Notes: generated by a model not told the origin, from the letters alone. Positions 1 through 10,058 are shown, counted from the first letter of the stretch. The stretch is DNA of 64,000 bases from JBCBGF01 sp039193455 (GCA_039193455.1 JBCCWO010000010.1:70142-134141), one strand, 5' to 3'. Numbers and translations are program-made.

Positions 1-87
1 GGTGGTGTTTCGGGATCTTCCGGCTCTTCTGGCTCTTCCGGCGCATCCGGTGGCGTGGGGTCTTCCGGCTCTTCGGGCTCCTCTGCG
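1..87 (-). repeat. Low-complexity Pro-Glu-Glu-Pro linker repeats
   Basis: On the minus strand these bases encode short units of the type EEPEEPEDP, repeated several times. This is a flexible acidic linker inside the large extracellular protein. It marks a domain boundary rather than a mobile repeat. Confidence 0.7.
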
Positions 88-3000
88 GCGGTTGCTGAGA
101 TCGTGACGGTTGCCGTATCCGTTCCACCGTTGCCGTCGGTCACTGTATACTCGAACGTGCCCTCGCCGGTGGCGGTCTCGGACAAACTGCCGGTAACGGT
201 GCCGTCCTCGGACACCATCAACTCTTCAAAGAAATCCGGTGTCACCGCAGAGACCGCGCTGATGGTCAACGCGTCGCCGTCGGGGTCGCTGTCATTGGAC
301 AAAAGCGATGAAAGCTCGAACGGCTGACCGGCCATCACCGCGCCGCCCGTATCGTCGCCGGCGTCGGGGGCGTCATTTTCAGGTGTCGTTTCAAGTGTCA
401 GCGTCACTTGCGTTGTGTTGCCGCTCTGGTCGCTCACCGCGACGACGGCGCTGTCTTGTCCGGCGTAGTCATCTTCGGGGGTGTAGGTCAGCGCGCCCGC
501 ACCGTCAGGCGACAAGGTGCCATGATCCGGACCAGAGACGACGCTGATCGACAGTGCCTCTTCTTCGGGATCGCTGGCCACATCGCCGGCAGAGATGGTC
601 AGGCTCCCGTCTTCGGCCACCGTGAATTCGGTTTCCTCGATGACCGGGGGCCGGTTCTCGGGCGCGGGGTTGTCCGGCTCGCTTGGCGCCAAGGTTTCAG
701 GCGCGCCCTTGTCTTTGTTCAGCGACCCGAGGCTCAGGTGGATCTTGTCGAGATAGGCGTCCTCTGACCGACCTGCGATTTCCAGGGTGTGCTTGCCCGC
801 GTCCAGATCGTAGGCGGCGGGCGACTTTTGGTGATTGACGTCGAACTTCTCGCCCCAGTTCCAGGTCTCGCGCTGGCCGCTGTAGAACACCTTCTTCCAG
901 GGCCCACCGTCCATGCGGACCCAGAAGTCGTTGTTCAGGTCGCTTGCCTCGCCGTTCTTGGGGCGCGAGCCCAGAAGGCCCAGCTTGTAGTTGCCGTCTT
1001 CGGACACTTCGAATTCATAAGACAGCGCACCTGAACCGGGTTTGCCATAGAGGTTCGGACCGTTCCAATGCAGGTAGCCGTCGCCCGAATGGCCGTTCAG
1101 GTCATCGCTGATCTTCCAGTTTGCGTGCCCGCTGTCTGATGGGTTTGTCGGCACGCCCTTTTCCGCCTGCATGACGACGTCGCCATCCTGTGCGACCCAC
1201 ATTGCGTCCGTCGCGGGCGGGGTCGGTTCGGGGTCGGGGGGCGTGCCGCCGCCGCTGCCATCGCTTTCGCCGACGGAAAACGCGGTAGTCTGTTCGCCGA
1301 TCTTGCCCGAGGCATTGGCGTTCTCAAAAAGTTCGACCTTCAGGGAATAGTCCCCGGCGTCGCCAAACGGCGCGTTCGGGGCGCCTGCGTAGTCGCCGTT
1401 GCTGTCGCCGAAAAGCGCATAGGGCGCCACGTTTTCGGTTTGGCTCCAGTCGCCGAGAGTCAGGCGCACCGATCCGACATTCTCGCTGACATCCGCCACA
1501 ATCGACACGGATTTTGAGCCAATGACCGACGGGTCCAGCGTATCGCCCGCTTCAAAGGTGGCGATGGTTTGATCTGTGTCGGTGTTCACAAGTCGAAGGG
1601 TGACATGCACGTCGTCGGATCCCCCCGGATCGCCGGGGTCATCATCCGGCGGCGTTGGGGTGCCGCCGCCGCCGGTTGATCCGCCGCCCGCGGCAATATC
1701 GAAGTCAAATGTCTGCGGGTTCCAGATCATCACCGCCCATTCGCCGTTGGGCGCAGAGGGCGGCGATCCGAGCGACCGTACGCCGCCGCCGTCGATCGTT
1801 TCGACCGACCCCGGCCTGAAAATCTCCGCCGGAGATAACGTCATACCAGCCCACCTGATAGGTGCCGCCCTGACCTGTTAGGTTTAGGGAAACGCTTCCA
1901 CCGTCGGGCAGGTAGTAGGCATAGACCTGGCCATCGAGCGCCAGGCCGTGGGTTTCGGTGCCGGAGGTCAAAGGGTCGCCGTCGCGCATGTCCTCAAGCG
2001 GAAGTTTCTCAAAGAACTCGCGCGCGCTCGCCGCCCATTTATAGGCGCTTTCGCGCGAGCTGAAGTCTTCCATCTTCAGGTCGCCACCCTGACCGCCATC
2101 GGTCTGGTAGCCATAGTACCACTCGGCGCCCGACCCGCCTTCGGCATAGAACTCCCACAATGTGTCGCGCAGGTTGGCGTGGTTGTCCTGCCAGCCTGGG
2201 TCGCCTTCGGCAGCCATGCCTTCGCTTGCATTGCCTGGCTCATCGAGGAAGGCCACCACCGGACGGCCCGCGTCCTCGGCCCCGCCGAGGTACTTGTCGA
2301 GATCGGGCACCTGGTTTTCGTTGCTGGTCTGGAACGACAGGGCGTCCAGTGTCTCGGTGCCCTCATAGGCCGAATACTTGCTGTGCTGGTTTGGATAGGT
2401 GTGCAGCGTGACAGCGTGATCGTAGGGATCGAGCGACTTCAGGTACTCAGAGTGATCGGTGATCTGACCGGTCGAGTTGGTGTTCTCTTCGCCCAGGTTC
2501 CAGATGATCCCGTTGTGGTGGCCGAACCGCGCCACCATTTCGCGCATGAACACCATGCGCTCTGGGCCCAGATCCCCGTCATTCAACAGTTGGTCATTCT
2601 CGGTTTCTTGCAGGAAGAGGTGCAGGTTCAGGCCTTTTTCCTGCATGTGCTCGAACACAATCTCCCACTGGTCGAGCTTGGAGACATCGAACACCTGCGC
2701 GCGTTCGTCGAGGTCGACGTACCCAGGGTTTTTCTTGATGTTGTAGAGCGTGTCATCCGCCCAGGGCGACACATCGCGGCCGTCGCCGCCAATGTTCATC
2801 AGCATCATATAGACCGAGTTTACGTCCTGTTCGGCCAGGTAGTTGACCGCGCCGATGATCCCTTCGCCTTTGCCACCAGCCCAGGTCGGGTCGCCTGCGT
2901 TGAAGTCGCCCAGGTGCGGGGCGTAGTCGTGGCTGTCGGGGGTGTCGTCGAACCCCGAATACCCCAGAAAGTTCTCGGGGCTGCCCACGCCGGACTTGAG

Positions 3001-3444
3001 GAAGGTCTCGCCAGTGCCCGCAAAGGACAGGTACTGGCCACCGTCGTATTCCAAGACACCCTTGGCCCGCAGGTCATCGCCGGTCTTGTCGCTATCGGCC
3101 ACCGATAAGCTGCCGCTGTCACCGTCGAAATAGCCGGCACTTTGCCCGGGTGAGGTGGACACTGCGATGTCGTCGCCGGCGCGGAACGCGGCCTCCCACG
3201 TCCAATCGCCCGTGAGCGGGGGATTGAAGTGGACTTTCCAAACGTTGCCGCTGGTCGCCCCGCTGTTGGCGGCGTCGCCGTCGGCGGCAAAGTAGCCGGG
3301 CACTTTGACGGTTGCGCCGCTTTCGTGGGTGAAGGTCACGTCAAGCCGATGATCCATAAAGGTGGACGGGGCTTCGGACATATTCTGGGATTCAAAATTG
3401 AGCGTGAGCTTGTGCCATTGCATGGCATCGCCGCTGAGAAACAT
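1..3444 (-). CDS. Large modular extracellular DUF5060-type glycoside hydrolase (partial, frameshifted)
   Basis: The gene starts at ATG 3444, with an AGGAGA Shine-Dalgarno upstream, and runs off the left edge. The first ~540 residues have a DUF5060-like beta domain followed by a TIM-barrel-like hydrolase region (IIWNLGEENTNS, FLDEPGNAS) and a domain resembling the putative collagen-binding domain found in such hydrolases. Reading then shifts frame at the CCCC run 1809-1812. The other frame stays open to base 1 and encodes an Ig/CBM-like region, a second carbohydrate-binding-like region (about 1200-700), two cadherin-like repeats beginning NRPPVIEE and NDAPDAGDD, and a Pro/Glu/Asp linker. There is no N-terminal signal peptide, so export by a type I (RTX) system is inferred; the C-terminus that would prove it is outside the window. 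The substrate is unknown, probably a polysaccharide. Confidence 0.75.
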
Positions 3445-4073
3445 GACCCGGGGTCTCCTGTGTCGCTATGACGGTCGAGGGGTTATCCGTTGACACTCAT
3501 CACACACAGCTTCCCGTGGTGGCGTATGGCAGCGCGGGGAAGCATTTCCCTAGCCAGTGAAATCGGATCGTGGCGAGAAAATGTCAGATTTGCGGTGTAA
3601 GTGCCGTAATACAGTTGGGAGTGTCAGCTTGTCTGGGCCCCTCTTTCAGGAATGAAATTGAAGAACCGGGCTGGGCCAACAGACCGAGACCCGAAATTTA
3701 CCATCCCCTAACCAAGAGTGTCTTAATTTACTGTAAATATTGAATAAAGTGACATTGATTGTGTTTGTCCAGTAAGTGACGCGCGTGTAGTTTGACCGCT
3801 TCAAAGGTTCCTTTAACGCACCTGCGCGCGCCATGTTTCCACTGCGCAAACGCCGTTTTGGAAACGGTATGTTGGTCATATCCTCGGCAACACTTCGCCG
3901 ATTTCCCGTCACCTTATCGGTCTCTCGTCGCCATTCGCTTGGCACCCGTTCTGTTCGCCGGAGCCAGCTTGTACCGCGGGGCGTCAGTGTGTCGCTTGTT
4001 GGGTCGGCAAACGGACGGCAAGATGACAGCGCAAACTTCTCGTCAGCCCAAGCCATTCAAAACGGGTGAGATT
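3445..4073. other. Intergenic region between divergent genes
   Basis: About 630 bases separate the start of the large hydrolase from the lipoprotein hydrolase. It contains an AT-rich stretch around 3690-3780 that stands out from the GC-rich surroundings and could hold promoters for both directions. Open frames across it have no recognisable protein features. No RNA gene or clear operator was seen. Confidence 0.5.
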
Positions 4074-5141
4074 ATGAGACATCTGCTTCCAGCCTTGTTC
4101 TCTCTGGCGCTTGTCGCGTGCGCCCCGCGCGGCGAAATTCAGATGGCTCAGCCATCGTCGGCGGCGGTGGTGCGCGATGTTTATGTGGCGCAGTTCCGAC
4201 AAGAGACCGGCCAGGTCAAAAACTTTGGAGAGCGTCGACCCGGCGCGCTGAATTTCGAACGGATCGACGTATCAATTCCGCCCAATCACGAAACGGGGCA
4301 GATCGAATGGCCGCGCGGTGCGCCGGACGCGAACAGTGATTTCGTGACGATCGGCGGCATGCAGTATCCCGATATGCGCAGCTTTGCCCGGGCCGTGGCC
4401 GAGGCGGATCAGTCCGGTCACAATGAGACCGTGATCCATATTCACGGCTACAACACCACCCATGGCGAAGCGGTCTATGGCGCCGCGCAGGTCGCCCACG
4501 ATCTTGACGTGCCCGTGCCGCTCGTGGTGTTTTCCTGGCCCTCGGCGGCGCAGGTCAAAGGCTATGTCTACGACCGTGACAGCGCGCTGATCTCGCGCGA
4601 TATGCTCGAGGAACTGATCGTGGCCTTTGCGCAGTACCCCGACCGCGACCTGTTCATCACCGCGCATTCCATGGGCAGCTACCTGTTGATGGAGACCTTG
4701 CGGCAAATCTCAATCTCGGGACGGGTGGACCTTAAGCGCGACATCACGGGTGTTTTGCTCTTGGCGCCCGACATCGATACTGAGCTTTTTCGTGATCAGG
4801 CCGAACGTATAGGTGCGCTGCCTGAACCCTTCCTCGTTGTCGTGGCCGAGCAGGATCGTGCGCTGCGGTTCTCAAGCGGACTTACGGGGCGCGGCGTCCG
4901 CTTGGGCTCGCTCACGGACCCGGAAGAGGTTGAGGGCCTCGGGGTGACGCTTGTGGATGTCGGATCCCTGTCGGACGGCAAGCGCTTTGATCACAACATC
5001 GCCACAAGCTCACCCGCGGCGATCTCGATCTTTCGCAAGCTCAACCAAGTCAGCTCACCCGGCGATCTGCACGTGGTCGAAAGCGTCGTGCGCGCGGATC
5101 AGGCCGAAGGGCTCTTGTCGCGGATCCAAAGCGGGTTCTGA
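4074..5141 (+). CDS. Lipoprotein alpha/beta hydrolase (DUF900 family)
   Basis: Predicted 355-residue serine hydrolase of the DUF900/COG4782 alpha/beta-hydrolase family. ATG 4074 is chosen because it follows a GGTGAG ribosome-binding site and gives a lipoprotein signal peptide, MRHLLPALFSLALVACAP, with a lipobox ending at Cys17. An upstream in-frame ATG at 3792 would add an unlikely 94-residue leader. The middle carries HIHGYNTTHGEA (oxyanion-region HGxN) and the nucleophile elbow TAHSMGS; a late FDHN His could complete the triad. It should sit as a membrane-anchored periplasmic enzyme. The substrate is unknown. It is a single gene with no obvious operon partner. Confidence 0.85.
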   Translation: MRHLLPALFSLALVACAPRGEIQMAQPSSAAVVRDVYVAQFRQETGQVKNFGERRPGALNFERIDVSIPPNHETGQIEWPRGAPDANSDFVTIGGMQYPDMRSFARAVAEADQSGHNETVIHIHGYNTTHGEAVYGAAQVAHDLDVPVPLVVFSWPSAAQVKGYVYDRDSALISRDMLEELIVAFAQYPDRDLFITAHSMGSYLLMETLRQISISGRVDLKRDITGVLLLAPDIDTELFRDQAERIGALPEPFLVVVAEQDRALRFSSGLTGRGVRLGSLTDPEEVEGLGVTLVDVGSLSDGKRFDHNIATSSPAAISIFRKLNQVSSPGDLHVVESVVRADQAEGLLSRIQSGF

Positions 5142-5212
5142 ACCGGCGGACAGACGAGCCGATGGCATCGGATTGCAATTGACCCCGCGGGCGCGGCTCG
5201 CGACACTTTCGT

Positions 5213-6511
5213 ATGACCTCAACGACGGTTGGCAGCGCAGGGCAGGGGACCGCATCGGTGCGCGGCAATCCGCAAGCTGTGCCCGGTGCGTCACTCGGCC
5301 CGCTCTCATCCTCACCAGCCAAATCGTCCTACGACGTTGTCATTATTGGCGGGGCGATCATGGGGTCGTCTGCCGCCTGGTTTCTGTCGGACAACCCTGA
5401 TTTCAACGGTTCCATCCTCGTTGTCGAGCGCGACCCGAGCTATGCCCATGCAGCGACGGCGCACACAAATTCCTGCATGCGCCAGCAGTTCAGCACCGCG
5501 CTCAACGTGCAGATCTCCCAATTCTGCGCGCATTTCGTAAAGCACTTGCGCAACTATATGGGCGGCGACGCACGGGTGCCCGAACTGGGTATTCAGAACT
5601 ATGGGTATCTCTACCTTGCGGACGATCAGGGTTTTGCCGATGTGCTGCGCGAGAACCAGAAAATTCGGCGCGCCGCCGGGGCAGACACCCGGCTCTTGGA
5701 CCGGAACCAGATCGCGGCAGCCTATCCGTTCTATGCGCTCTATGACATCGTCTTGGGGTCGATCAACACCAAGGACGAAGGCTATTTCGATGGCGGCGCT
5801 TTGTTTGAGTGGCTCCGCCGTGGCGCGCGTGCGCGGGGGGCGGAATACGTGGCAGGCGAGGTGGTCGCCATAGAGAAAACGGCGCGCGGCGACCGAGTGT
5901 GCGGTGTCACTTTGAAATCAGGGGCGCGGGTGTCCTGCGGCGCGGTCGTTAACGCCTCTGGTCCCCGCGCCGTGCAGGTGGCGCGGATGGCCGGGCTCGA
6001 TCCGCCGATCGAGCCGCGCAAGCGGTTCAGCTGGGTCTTCTCGGCGGCACACCCGCTTGATCGCGACCTGCCGCTTACCATCGATCCGTCAGGTGTGCAT
6101 ATGCGCCAGGATGGGCCGCAAACCTATCTGGCCGGATGCGCTGCGCACCCGGACCTTGCTGTGGACTACGACGACTTTCAGATGGACCACGCGCTGTGGG
6201 AGGGCCATGTCTGGCCGATCCTTGCCACCCGCATTCCCCAGTTCGAGGCGATTAGGGTGATCGCCGAATGGGCGGGGCACTACGACTATAACACCGTCGA
6301 TCAGAACGCGATCCTGGGCCCGCATCCCGAAGTTGAGAACTTCCTGTTCCTCAACGGCTTTTCGGGGCATGGGTTGCAGCAGGCCCCGGCGATGGGGCGC
6401 GGCATTGCCGAGTGGCTGACATGTGGTGAATACCGGGCGCTCGACCTGACGCCGTTCGCATACGATCGGATCGCCGAGGGACGTGCCTTGGTCGAGCGGG
6501 CGGTGATATAG
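5213..6511 (+). CDS. FAD-dependent oxidoreductase (DAO/DadA-type)
   Basis: A 432-residue protein of the D-amino-acid/sarcosine/glycine oxidase superfamily, which oxidises C-N bonds of amino acids or N-methyl amines using FAD. The FAD-binding beta-alpha-beta motif is YDVVIIGGAIMGSSAAW, near residue 40; the sequence before it is an unusual ~38-residue Ser/Gly/Pro-rich leader, so the true start could lie further in, although no better ribosome-binding site is visible. The C-terminal FNGFSGHGLQQAPAMGRG-type motif is typical of the family's FAD site. No membrane segments. The exact substrate cannot be told from sequence. Confidence 0.85.
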   Translation: MTSTTVGSAGQGTASVRGNPQAVPGASLGPLSSSPAKSSYDVVIIGGAIMGSSAAWFLSDNPDFNGSILVVERDPSYAHAATAHTNSCMRQQFSTALNVQISQFCAHFVKHLRNYMGGDARVPELGIQNYGYLYLADDQGFADVLRENQKIRRAAGADTRLLDRNQIAAAYPFYALYDIVLGSINTKDEGYFDGGALFEWLRRGARARGAEYVAGEVVAIEKTARGDRVCGVTLKSGARVSCGAVVNASGPRAVQVARMAGLDPPIEPRKRFSWVFSAAHPLDRDLPLTIDPSGVHMRQDGPQTYLAGCAAHPDLAVDYDDFQMDHALWEGHVWPILATRIPQFEAIRVIAEWAGHYDYNTVDQNAILGPHPEVENFLFLNGFSGHGLQQAPAMGRGIAEWLTCGEYRALDLTPFAYDRIAEGRALVERAVI

Positions 6512-6617
6512 GCCCTGACGTGTCCCGCATCGCTTGCGTCTGCGTCCCCTCTCTGGCAGCCCGTAACATGCGGACGCCGGAACCCACGCGCCGCCACCCA
6601 ACATCGAAGGCTGGAAA

Positions 6618-7454
6618 ATGAAAAAGCTAGTTCTCACCGGGGCCGCGGGGCGGCTCGCCTCATACCTACGCGAACCGCTGAGCAAGATGGCGGATGAGCT
6701 TGTCTCGTCTGACATCGCCGATGACATCGGTACGCTTTACCCGCGCGAACGGTATGTGCAGGCCGATCTCGCCAAGTATGATGAGATCCTGGCCCTGCTC
6801 GACGGCGCGGACATGGTTGTGCATTTCGGGGCCATCGGAGATGAGGCGCCCTTTGATGACATCCTTCAGTCGAACATTGTCGGAGCCTACAACATCTGGG
6901 AGGCTGCTTTTCAGCAGGGTGCGCGCAGGGTCGTCTACGCCAGCTCGATCCACGCCGTGGGGATGCATAAGAAACAGGACTTCATCGGCATTGACGCGCC
7001 GCATCGGCCTGACACTTTCTATGGCCTTGCGAAGTGTTTTGCTGAGGATCTTGGCAGCCTTTACTGGGACAAGCGTGGGCTGGAATCCGTCCATCTGCGC
7101 ATCTTGTCCTGCGCACAGGTGACAAGCCCGAGGGCGCTGGGTTCGTGGCTGAGCTACGACGACCTGATCCAGTTGGTGACCCGGGCGATTGATACGCCAA
7201 CCACGGGGTTCAGTGTCGTCTACGGCGTTTCGGCCAACGACCGCGCGCCGGTGGACAACAGCCAGGCGCGCTATCTGGGCTATTGCCCGGCGGACAATGC
7301 CGAGGTCTTTGCCGAAAGAGTTCTGGCAGAGGCGGACCCAGCCGATCCCACCGATCCGGCGCAGATGTATCACGGGGGGCCGTTTGCGGCGATTGAACTG
7401 GGGACGAGCGGCGTGGCGACGATGAATATCGTCGATGATCGAAAAAAGACCTGA
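6618..7454 (+). CDS. NAD-dependent SDR, uronate dehydrogenase-like
   Basis: A 278-residue extended short-chain dehydrogenase/reductase. It has the N-terminal NAD motif TGAAGRLASYL, the catalytic Ser in VVYASSIHAVG and the Tyr-x-x-x-Lys pair in FYGLAKCFAE. Length and layout best match uronate dehydrogenase (oxidation of galacturonate or glucuronate to aldaro-lactone), but generic NAD(P)-dependent epimerase/dehydratase family members are close relatives. It follows the FAD oxidase by 106 bases and overlaps the next acetyltransferase by 20, so co-transcription with the latter is likely. Confidence 0.8.
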   Translation: MKKLVLTGAAGRLASYLREPLSKMADELVSSDIADDIGTLYPRERYVQADLAKYDEILALLDGADMVVHFGAIGDEAPFDDILQSNIVGAYNIWEAAFQQGARRVVYASSIHAVGMHKKQDFIGIDAPHRPDTFYGLAKCFAEDLGSLYWDKRGLESVHLRILSCAQVTSPRALGSWLSYDDLIQLVTRAIDTPTTGFSVVYGVSANDRAPVDNSQARYLGYCPADNAEVFAERVLAEADPADPTDPAQMYHGGPFAAIELGTSGVATMNIVDDRKKT

Positions 7455-7911
7455 CGGCCCGATGTTTGAGACGCGCCGGCTGCGGTTGCGGGTGTGGCGA
7501 CCAGATGATCTGCCATCCCTGGACCCGATCCTTGGCGATCCGGACGTCATGGCGTTCAGCGACCGCGGGCCGCTGACTGCTGAGGATCAGGCCGCTTGGC
7601 TGGCAACGGCATGTGGCGCGGTCCCGGCACCAGACCTGCCGCTCAACCTCGCGATTGAGGACCTGAAAGTTTCGAAGGTTGCCGGTTACATCAGCCTGTC
7701 CCGGGATCCACAGCGCGTTGCGCCCGATGAGGCCGAGGTCGGGTTTAGTTTGGCAAAGTCCGCCTGGGGGTTGGGGATAGCGACCGAGGCGGCCACTTGC
7801 ATTATGGAGGTTGCTCGTCAGATCGCGGCGCTGCGGCGGGTGGTCGCCATCGTCGATCCGTACAATCGGCCTTCACTTCGTGTCCTCGCAAAGATCGGGA
7901 TGCATTACTAG
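7435..7911 (+). CDS. GNAT acetyltransferase (RimJ-like), truncated by TAG
   Basis: GNAT-fold N-acetyltransferase, 158 residues as read. The N-terminal FETRRLRLRVWRPDDLPSL and the acetyl-CoA region GFSLAKSAWGLGIATEAA are typical of the RimJ/RimL subgroup. The frame stops at TAG 7909-7911, just after the family's C-terminal KIGMHY. The same frame continues sensibly (KDIMFDGYDHPDRLYARDL) to TGA 8010, so one substitution appears to have removed about 33 residues. The start may instead be ATG 7462, since ATG 7435 lies inside the upstream gene. The product may be non-functional. Confidence 0.7.
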   Translation: MIEKRPDGPMFETRRLRLRVWRPDDLPSLDPILGDPDVMAFSDRGPLTAEDQAAWLATACGAVPAPDLPLNLAIEDLKVSKVAGYISLSRDPQRVAPDEAEVGFSLAKSAWGLGIATEAATCIMEVARQIAALRRVVAIVDPYNRPSLRVLAKIGMHY

Positions 7912-7972
7912 AAAGACATCATGTTCGACGGGTACGATCACCCGGACCGCCTGTATGCGCGGGACCTGCGCC

Positions 7973-8770
7973 TCAGCGCGCCTTCCGGCTTTGCCAGCCG
8001 AGCAGGCTGAAACCTGCAAATAGCACGGCGGCCACACAGACAATTGTGGGACCTGCGGGCGTGTCAAAGATATAGGCCGCCCGCAATCCCGATATCGCCG
8101 ACACGCCGCCGATGAGCGCCGCGATCACCGCCATCGCCTCGGGCGTTCGCGCCAGGCTGCGGGCGGCGGCGGCCGGGATGATCAAGAGCGCGGCGATCAG
8201 CAGGACGCCGACCACCTTGATCGCCACGGCAACGGTGATTGCGAGTGACAGGGTCAGGATCAGCTGCTCGCGTTTCGGATCAAGCCCGCTGGCATAGGCC
8301 AGTTCTTCGTTCAGTGTCGCGGTCAGCAGCGCCGACCAACGCCACGCGATGAGCCCCACGACAAGTGCAGCGCCGCCCCAGATCACCACAAGGTCGCTGC
8401 GTGACACGGCGAGGATGTCACCAAACAGATACGCCATCAAATCGATGCGGATGCCGGACAGGAACGACACCGCCACAAGCCCGAACGCCAACGCCGAATG
8501 GGCAAGCACGCCCAGCAGCGTATCCATCGCATAGCCACGCCCAGCGAGCAGTGTGACCGTCACGGCCATCGCCAGCGCCACCGCCACAGTGCCCACGAAA
8601 ACCGATATCTGCATGGCCAGCGACAACGCCACCCCCAGCATTGCAGCATGAGCTGTTGCATCGCCGAAATAGGCCATGCGGCGCCAGACCACGAAACAGC
8701 CCAACGGGGCCGCGGCAATGGCCACGCCGACCCCGGCCAGCGTTGCCCGGACCATGAAATCGTCCAACAC
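7973..8770 (-). CDS. znuB: Zinc ABC transporter permease ZnuB
   Basis: A 265-residue inner-membrane permease of the ABC-3 (metal) family with about eight hydrophobic segments. It begins MLDDFMVRATLAGVG and contains the family's AYFGDATAHAAMLG segment. With ZnuC and ZnuA it imports Zn(II). The start is GTG 8770, overlapping the znuC stop codon by one base (TAGTG), which indicates translational coupling. Its 3' end converges on the truncated acetyltransferase and overlaps that gene's lost C-terminal coding stretch. Confidence 0.93.
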   Translation of the reverse strand: MLDDFMVRATLAGVGVAIAAAPLGCFVVWRRMAYFGDATAHAAMLGVALSLAMQISVFVGTVAVALAMAVTVTLLAGRGYAMDTLLGVLAHSALAFGLVAVSFLSGIRIDLMAYLFGDILAVSRSDLVVIWGGAALVVGLIAWRWSALLTATLNEELAYASGLDPKREQLILTLSLAITVAVAIKVVGVLLIAALLIIPAAAARSLARTPEAMAVIAALIGGVSAISGLRAAYIFDTPAGPTIVCVAAVLFAGFSLLGWQSRKAR

Positions 8771-9513
8771 TACTCGGCGGCCTCATGGCTGTGGGGGTGA
8801 TCGTGGTCGTGCCCATGGTCGTGATCGTGCCGGTAAAGCGCCAGCGCACCGCCGGTTCCGGTGCCGAAAAGCGCGCGGTACTCGGGCGCCGAGGCAACGA
8901 CAGCCGGCGTGCCCTGGCAGCACACATGGCCGTTCAGACAGATGACGCGGTCGGACGCGCTCATCACCACATGCAATTCGTGACTGATCATCAGGATGGC
9001 GCAGCCGGTTTCGGCCCGCACCGCCTCGATCTGACGATAAAACGCGGCGGAGCCCGGCTGGTCGAGGCCCTGCGTCGCCTCATCCAGCAAGAGCAACTCC
9101 GGTTTGTTGATCAGCGCGCGCGCAAGTAGCACCCGCTGAAACTGGCCGCCGGACAACTGCGACATCTGCCGTTTCAGCAGATCGGGAACGCCGGCATCCT
9201 CCAACGCCTGCACACATGCGCGCCGGTCCAGCCGGGCCGTCAGCCGCAGGAAACGGTCTACCGTGATCGGGAGCGTTTGATCGATGTGCAGGCGTTGCGG
9301 GACATAGCCGATGTTCAGTCCCGGTTTGCGCGCAATGCGACCCGCCGACGGTGCGGTCGCGCCGATGATGGCCCGGAACAGGCTGGTCTTGCCCGATCCG
9401 TTGGGGCCGACGATGGTGACAATCTCGCCCGGCTCTACGGCCAGATCGACGCCGCGCAGCACAGTGTTTGCGCCATAGCTGACGCTGAGGCCCTCGACAG
9501 AAAGAAGGCTCAT
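8770..9513 (-). CDS. znuC: Zinc ABC transporter ATP-binding protein ZnuC
   Basis: A 247-residue ABC ATPase. Walker A is GPNGSGKTS, the signature is QLSGGQFQRVLLARAL and Walker B is LLLLDEAT. The last ~20 residues are a His/Asp tail (HDHDHGHDHDHPHSH) as seen in many zinc transporter ATPases, presumably metal-sensing or buffering. ATG 9513 is chosen because it forms an ATGA overlap with the zur stop codon; a longer frame to 9534 would overlap zur more. It works with ZnuB and ZnuA. Confidence 0.93.
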   Translation of the reverse strand: MSLLSVEGLSVSYGANTVLRGVDLAVEPGEIVTIVGPNGSGKTSLFRAIIGATAPSAGRIARKPGLNIGYVPQRLHIDQTLPITVDRFLRLTARLDRRACVQALEDAGVPDLLKRQMSQLSGGQFQRVLLARALINKPELLLLDEATQGLDQPGSAAFYRQIEAVRAETGCAILMISHELHVVMSASDRVICLNGHVCCQGTPAVVASAPEYRALFGTGTGGALALYRHDHDHGHDHDHPHSHEAAE

Positions 9514-10028
9514 GCGTCGGCCTTGTCGGCGCAAGCAGGACAGACGCCCTCGGCCTCAACCACCGTGCGTTCGATTTGGAATCCCGCGGCGCGGGCCGCC
9601 GCCCCAAGGGCGCCCTTGGCGGGCGCCGAATACGCCTCGGCCACCGCATCGCACATCCGGCAGATCATGAAGGCCGGTGAATGCGCCTCGCCGGGATGGG
9701 CACATGCGACGAATGCATTCAGGCGCTCGATCTTGTGGACAAAGCCGTGCTCGGCCAGAAAATCCAGCGCGCGGTAGGCCACGGGCGGCTGCGAGCCAAA
9801 GCCCGCGTCGCGCAGGTGATCCAAGATGGCGTACGCGCCCAGCGCGCGATGCTCTTGCAGCAGCAATTCCAGAACCTTGCGGCGCACCGGTGTCAGCCGC
9901 AGCCCTTCATCGGCACAACGCGACTCAGCCGCGGCAAGCGCGTCTTTCACGCATAAAGCGTGGTCATGGGCTTCAAATCCGAGGGGGGCCGCGCTGTCGC
10001 CATGCCCGGGCTGTGCATTGCTTGTCAT
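9510..10028 (-). CDS. zur: Zinc uptake regulator Zur (Fur family)
   Basis: A 172-residue Fur-family repressor. The winged helix lies around residues 40-100 (LRLTPVRRKVLELLL). Two CxxC pairs, CRMC and CPAC, form the structural zinc site and are typical of Zur. It should repress zinc uptake when Zn(II) is plentiful. It is the first gene of zur-znuC-znuB and divergent from znuA; the 56-base gap between them carries two Zur-box-like palindromes, one touching its own start codon, so autoregulation is likely. Confidence 0.92.
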   Translation of the reverse strand: MTSNAQPGHGDSAAPLGFEAHDHALCVKDALAAAESRCADEGLRLTPVRRKVLELLLQEHRALGAYAILDHLRDAGFGSQPPVAYRALDFLAEHGFVHKIERLNAFVACAHPGEAHSPAFMICRMCDAVAEAYSAPAKGALGAAARAAGFQIERTVVEAEGVCPACADKADA

Positions 10029-10042
10029 GTTATTTCGTATCA
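10028..10042. promoter_or_regulatory. Candidate Zur box 1 (zur/znuA)
   Basis: TGTTATTTCGTATCA, an imperfect 6-3-6 inverted repeat of the TGTTAT-N3-ATAACA type known for Zur. It abuts the zur start codon and probably controls zur-znuCB. Confidence 0.55.
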
Positions 10043-10058
10043 GGTATGCCGCTCTTAA

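Noticed and set aside
1948..3108. Long plus-strand open frame of 386 codons
   Set aside because: It is antisense to the large hydrolase, whose domains are clear. The translation has no family features.
3491..3520. TTGACA as a promoter -35 box
   Set aside because: No convincing -10 at the right distance was seen, so it is not annotated.
3646..4056. Minus-strand frame of 136 codons upstream of the lipoprotein hydrolase
   Set aside because: No ribosome-binding site or family features. It lies across an AT-rich control region.
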